In this document: one piece after another, positions 62,981 through 64,000 of the stretch
Layout of the letters: every line of letters begins with the position of its first letter
How positions within the stretch are numbered: the stretch's first letter is position 1
Assembly: GCA_949752745.1 (NCBI GenBank)
Contig: OX457024.1
Coordinates: 109,050,287 to 109,114,286, forward strand
Direction: 5' to 3'
From: Protula sp. h YS-2021
Lineage: Eukaryota; Annelida; Polychaeta; Sabellida; Serpulidae
DNA: 64,000 bases
The notes under the pieces: generated by a model
What the model saw: the letters and a program-made list of their open reading frames with translations, nothing else
Databases searched by the model: none
What the model was told of the DNA's origin: nothing
Position numbers and translations under genes: made by a program

Positions 62981-63475
62981 ATGAACTCGCCAGCTATTGC
63001 CATAGATGACCTGAGCCGTTTCGAAGCCAATGAGGTAGTTAGGATTGTGATGCCGTTGACGGATAAGAAGGCAAAGGCTGAGATGAACTATGCTTTGGAG
63101 GAAACTTTACAGTTTCCATCGGCAGTGGCTCCGGTGGAGGAAACGAAGATAGTGCGGAGCAAGGACGGTCGGATGCTAACAACGGAGTGTTACAAGTGCT
63201 GGGTGTGGTTGGAGTATGAGGGGCAGCCGCACAATTGCCCGGTGAAGCACAATGCCCCGCGACGTTACTGTTGTAAAACATGTGGTGGATTGCTGCCATA
63301 CAACTTCACAGCGACATTGCCAGGACCATTGCTTACAGATTGCTGGTGGTGTGGAGCGATGCTGAAGAACTTTGGTTATTATAACTTTCACCCATTCAGA
63401 TGCTCGAGGAGGCCGTTTACAATGAATGAATTCTACCGCTCACAGTGTGACTGCGGAGAGCCAACGTGTTGGTGA
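62981..63475 (+). CDS. Cys-rich zinc-binding-like protein (E4)
   Basis: 164 codons, intact: N-terminal 50 residues unremarkable; then CYKCWVWLEYEGQPHNCP, YCCKTCGG, CWWCGAML, FHPFRC and CDCGEPTCW, giving at least six paired Cys units that could form three zinc sites. A decayed homologue exists twice in E2 (minus strand). Family not recognised. No stem-loop follows this copy; downstream is a G run and AT-rich sequence to 63,840 with repeated GCATTTAACGTTAAATTGTTTAAT. Confidence 0.6.
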   Translation: MNSPAIAIDDLSRFEANEVVRIVMPLTDKKAKAEMNYALEETLQFPSAVAPVEETKIVRSKDGRMLTTECYKCWVWLEYEGQPHNCPVKHNAPRRYCCKTCGGLLPYNFTATLPGPLLTDCWWCGAMLKNFGYYNFHPFRCSRRPFTMNEFYRSQCDCGEPTCW

Positions 63476-63853
63476 ACATCATGGACGGGGGAGGGGGGGG
63501 GTACATCAGCGCTGTGTATAGTGGGGGTTTTTGGTGAACTTTAGACATTTTATTAGTTTGTGAATGACATTTGCATTTTAACGTTAAATTGTTTAATATA
63601 TTTTATCACAGACTCTATATGTTTATAGTGTTGCGAGTTCATCTTGTGTACCTCTTATGTTTAACGTTTTTGGTTATCTTTTAGCATTTGCATTTAACGT
63701 TAAATTGTTTAATTTTTATTTTACATTTAACGCTAACTTGTTATATTTTATTGCATGAAATTGTGGTTTATAGTTAAGTGGAAAAAAGTATTGATGTGAG
63801 AAGCAACAATAAAAATTGTTTTTACTTTCAAACAGCCTCTTTGTGTGTGCGTG

Positions 63854-63894
63854 TATATAAAAGGGGGGGGGGGAGGGGGAAACATCACATCAGT
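63854..63894 (+). promoter_or_regulatory. TATA + G-run promoter of the last gene
   Basis: TATATAAAA (63,854-63,862) immediately followed by eleven G, then ATCAGTCTTTAG as initiator (TCAGT 63,890). Confidence 0.55.
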
Positions 63895-63944
63895 CTTTAG
63901 TAGTTGACGGCGGCGGCAGCAGCAGCGCAGCGCAGCAAGCAAGG

Positions 63945-64000
63945 ATGGCTATGAATTCAGACACATCAGTGTTTTGTCATGAGTGCAAACGGACATTTCC
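63945..64000 (+). CDS. 5' end of a CxxC accessory gene (cut by window)
   Basis: MAMNSDTSVFCHECKRTF begins at ATG 63,945, after a GCGGCAGCAGCAGCG-rich leader. The CHEC pair suggests another zinc-finger accessory protein. Confidence 0.5.
   Translation, partial: MAMNSDTSVFCHECKRTF

Larger units (their letters stand above)
61601..64000. mobile_element. E4: left part of a further Maverick-like element
   Basis: Accessory genes only: RING and PC4-like (minus), Cys-rich and a CxxC gene (plus), with E1-like flanks and promoter block. It continues beyond the window. The left boundary is approximate; no partner repeat is visible. Confidence 0.5.

Noticed and set aside
63476..63540. Stem-loop after the E4 Cys-rich gene
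   Set aside because: Only a G run and weak GCGCT pairing are present; no AATAAGC. The E2 homologue has one, this copy does not.

Overview
The window reads as a metazoan genome segment, most likely from a marine invertebrate such as a mollusc (inference from repeat types; no species marker is visible). It is AT-rich and full of decayed non-LTR retrotransposon tails, a hAT-type MITE, a Ty3/gypsy-like gag piece, microsatellites, and TATA-box genes without obvious introns. Almost all recognisable coding sequence is of viral or transposon origin. I see no bacterial operons, no rRNA, no tRNA and no CRISPR.

Layout. 1-7857: six tandem units (1.34/1.39 kb, arranged as 2733-bp dimers), each with a CRE+TATA promoter and a broken Ser/Pro-rich gene. 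7.9-12.9 kb: an old ambisense densovirus-like copy (capsid on the minus strand, NS1 on the plus strand) interrupted by a LINE. 13.2-14.1 kb: three LINE 3' tails. 15.0-19.8 kb: Maverick/adintovirus-like remnant E3. 21.2 to about 30.9 kb: element E1, with a compact overlapping minus-strand cassette (integrase, packaging ATPase, pX-like protein, conserved ORF, Cys protein, penton-like, pVI-like, major capsid protein) and accessory genes to its right. 29,785-44,112: four 3.6-kb tandem units carrying a C2HC zinc-finger gene. 45,484-59,870: element E2, with about 240-bp terminal inverted repeats and a 6-bp target duplication TATGCA. Its left end is duplicated by a 2.36-kb tandem duplication that crosses the host/element junction. 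E2 holds Cys-rich, RING and small accessory genes, a DNA polymerase B with its core deleted, PC4-like proteins, a capsid-protease chimera, pVI-like, penton-like, pX-like and ATPase remnants. 60,432-61,538: hAT-type MITE with an 8-bp target duplication. 61.6 kb to the end: the left part of a further element, E4 (RING, PC4-like, Cys-rich genes).

The elements share one parts list: capsid and packaging genes, a protein-primed-type PolB, a retroviral-type integrase with chromodomain, and a shifting set of small zinc-binding and PC4-like accessory genes. Every complete cassette shows at least one break (frameshift, nonsense codon or internal deletion), so these look like endogenous fossils.

The most interesting signal is not a protein. 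At least six different accessory genes on both strands (nine sites counting copies in the arrays and duplication) end in a histone-mRNA-like 3' stem-loop, typically a GGYYYU/ARRRCC 6-bp stem with a 4-nt loop, followed after 13-15 nt by AATAAGC or a one-base variant. The stem sequences differ between loci with both arms changed together, while position and spacing are kept. Capsid and packaging genes lack it.
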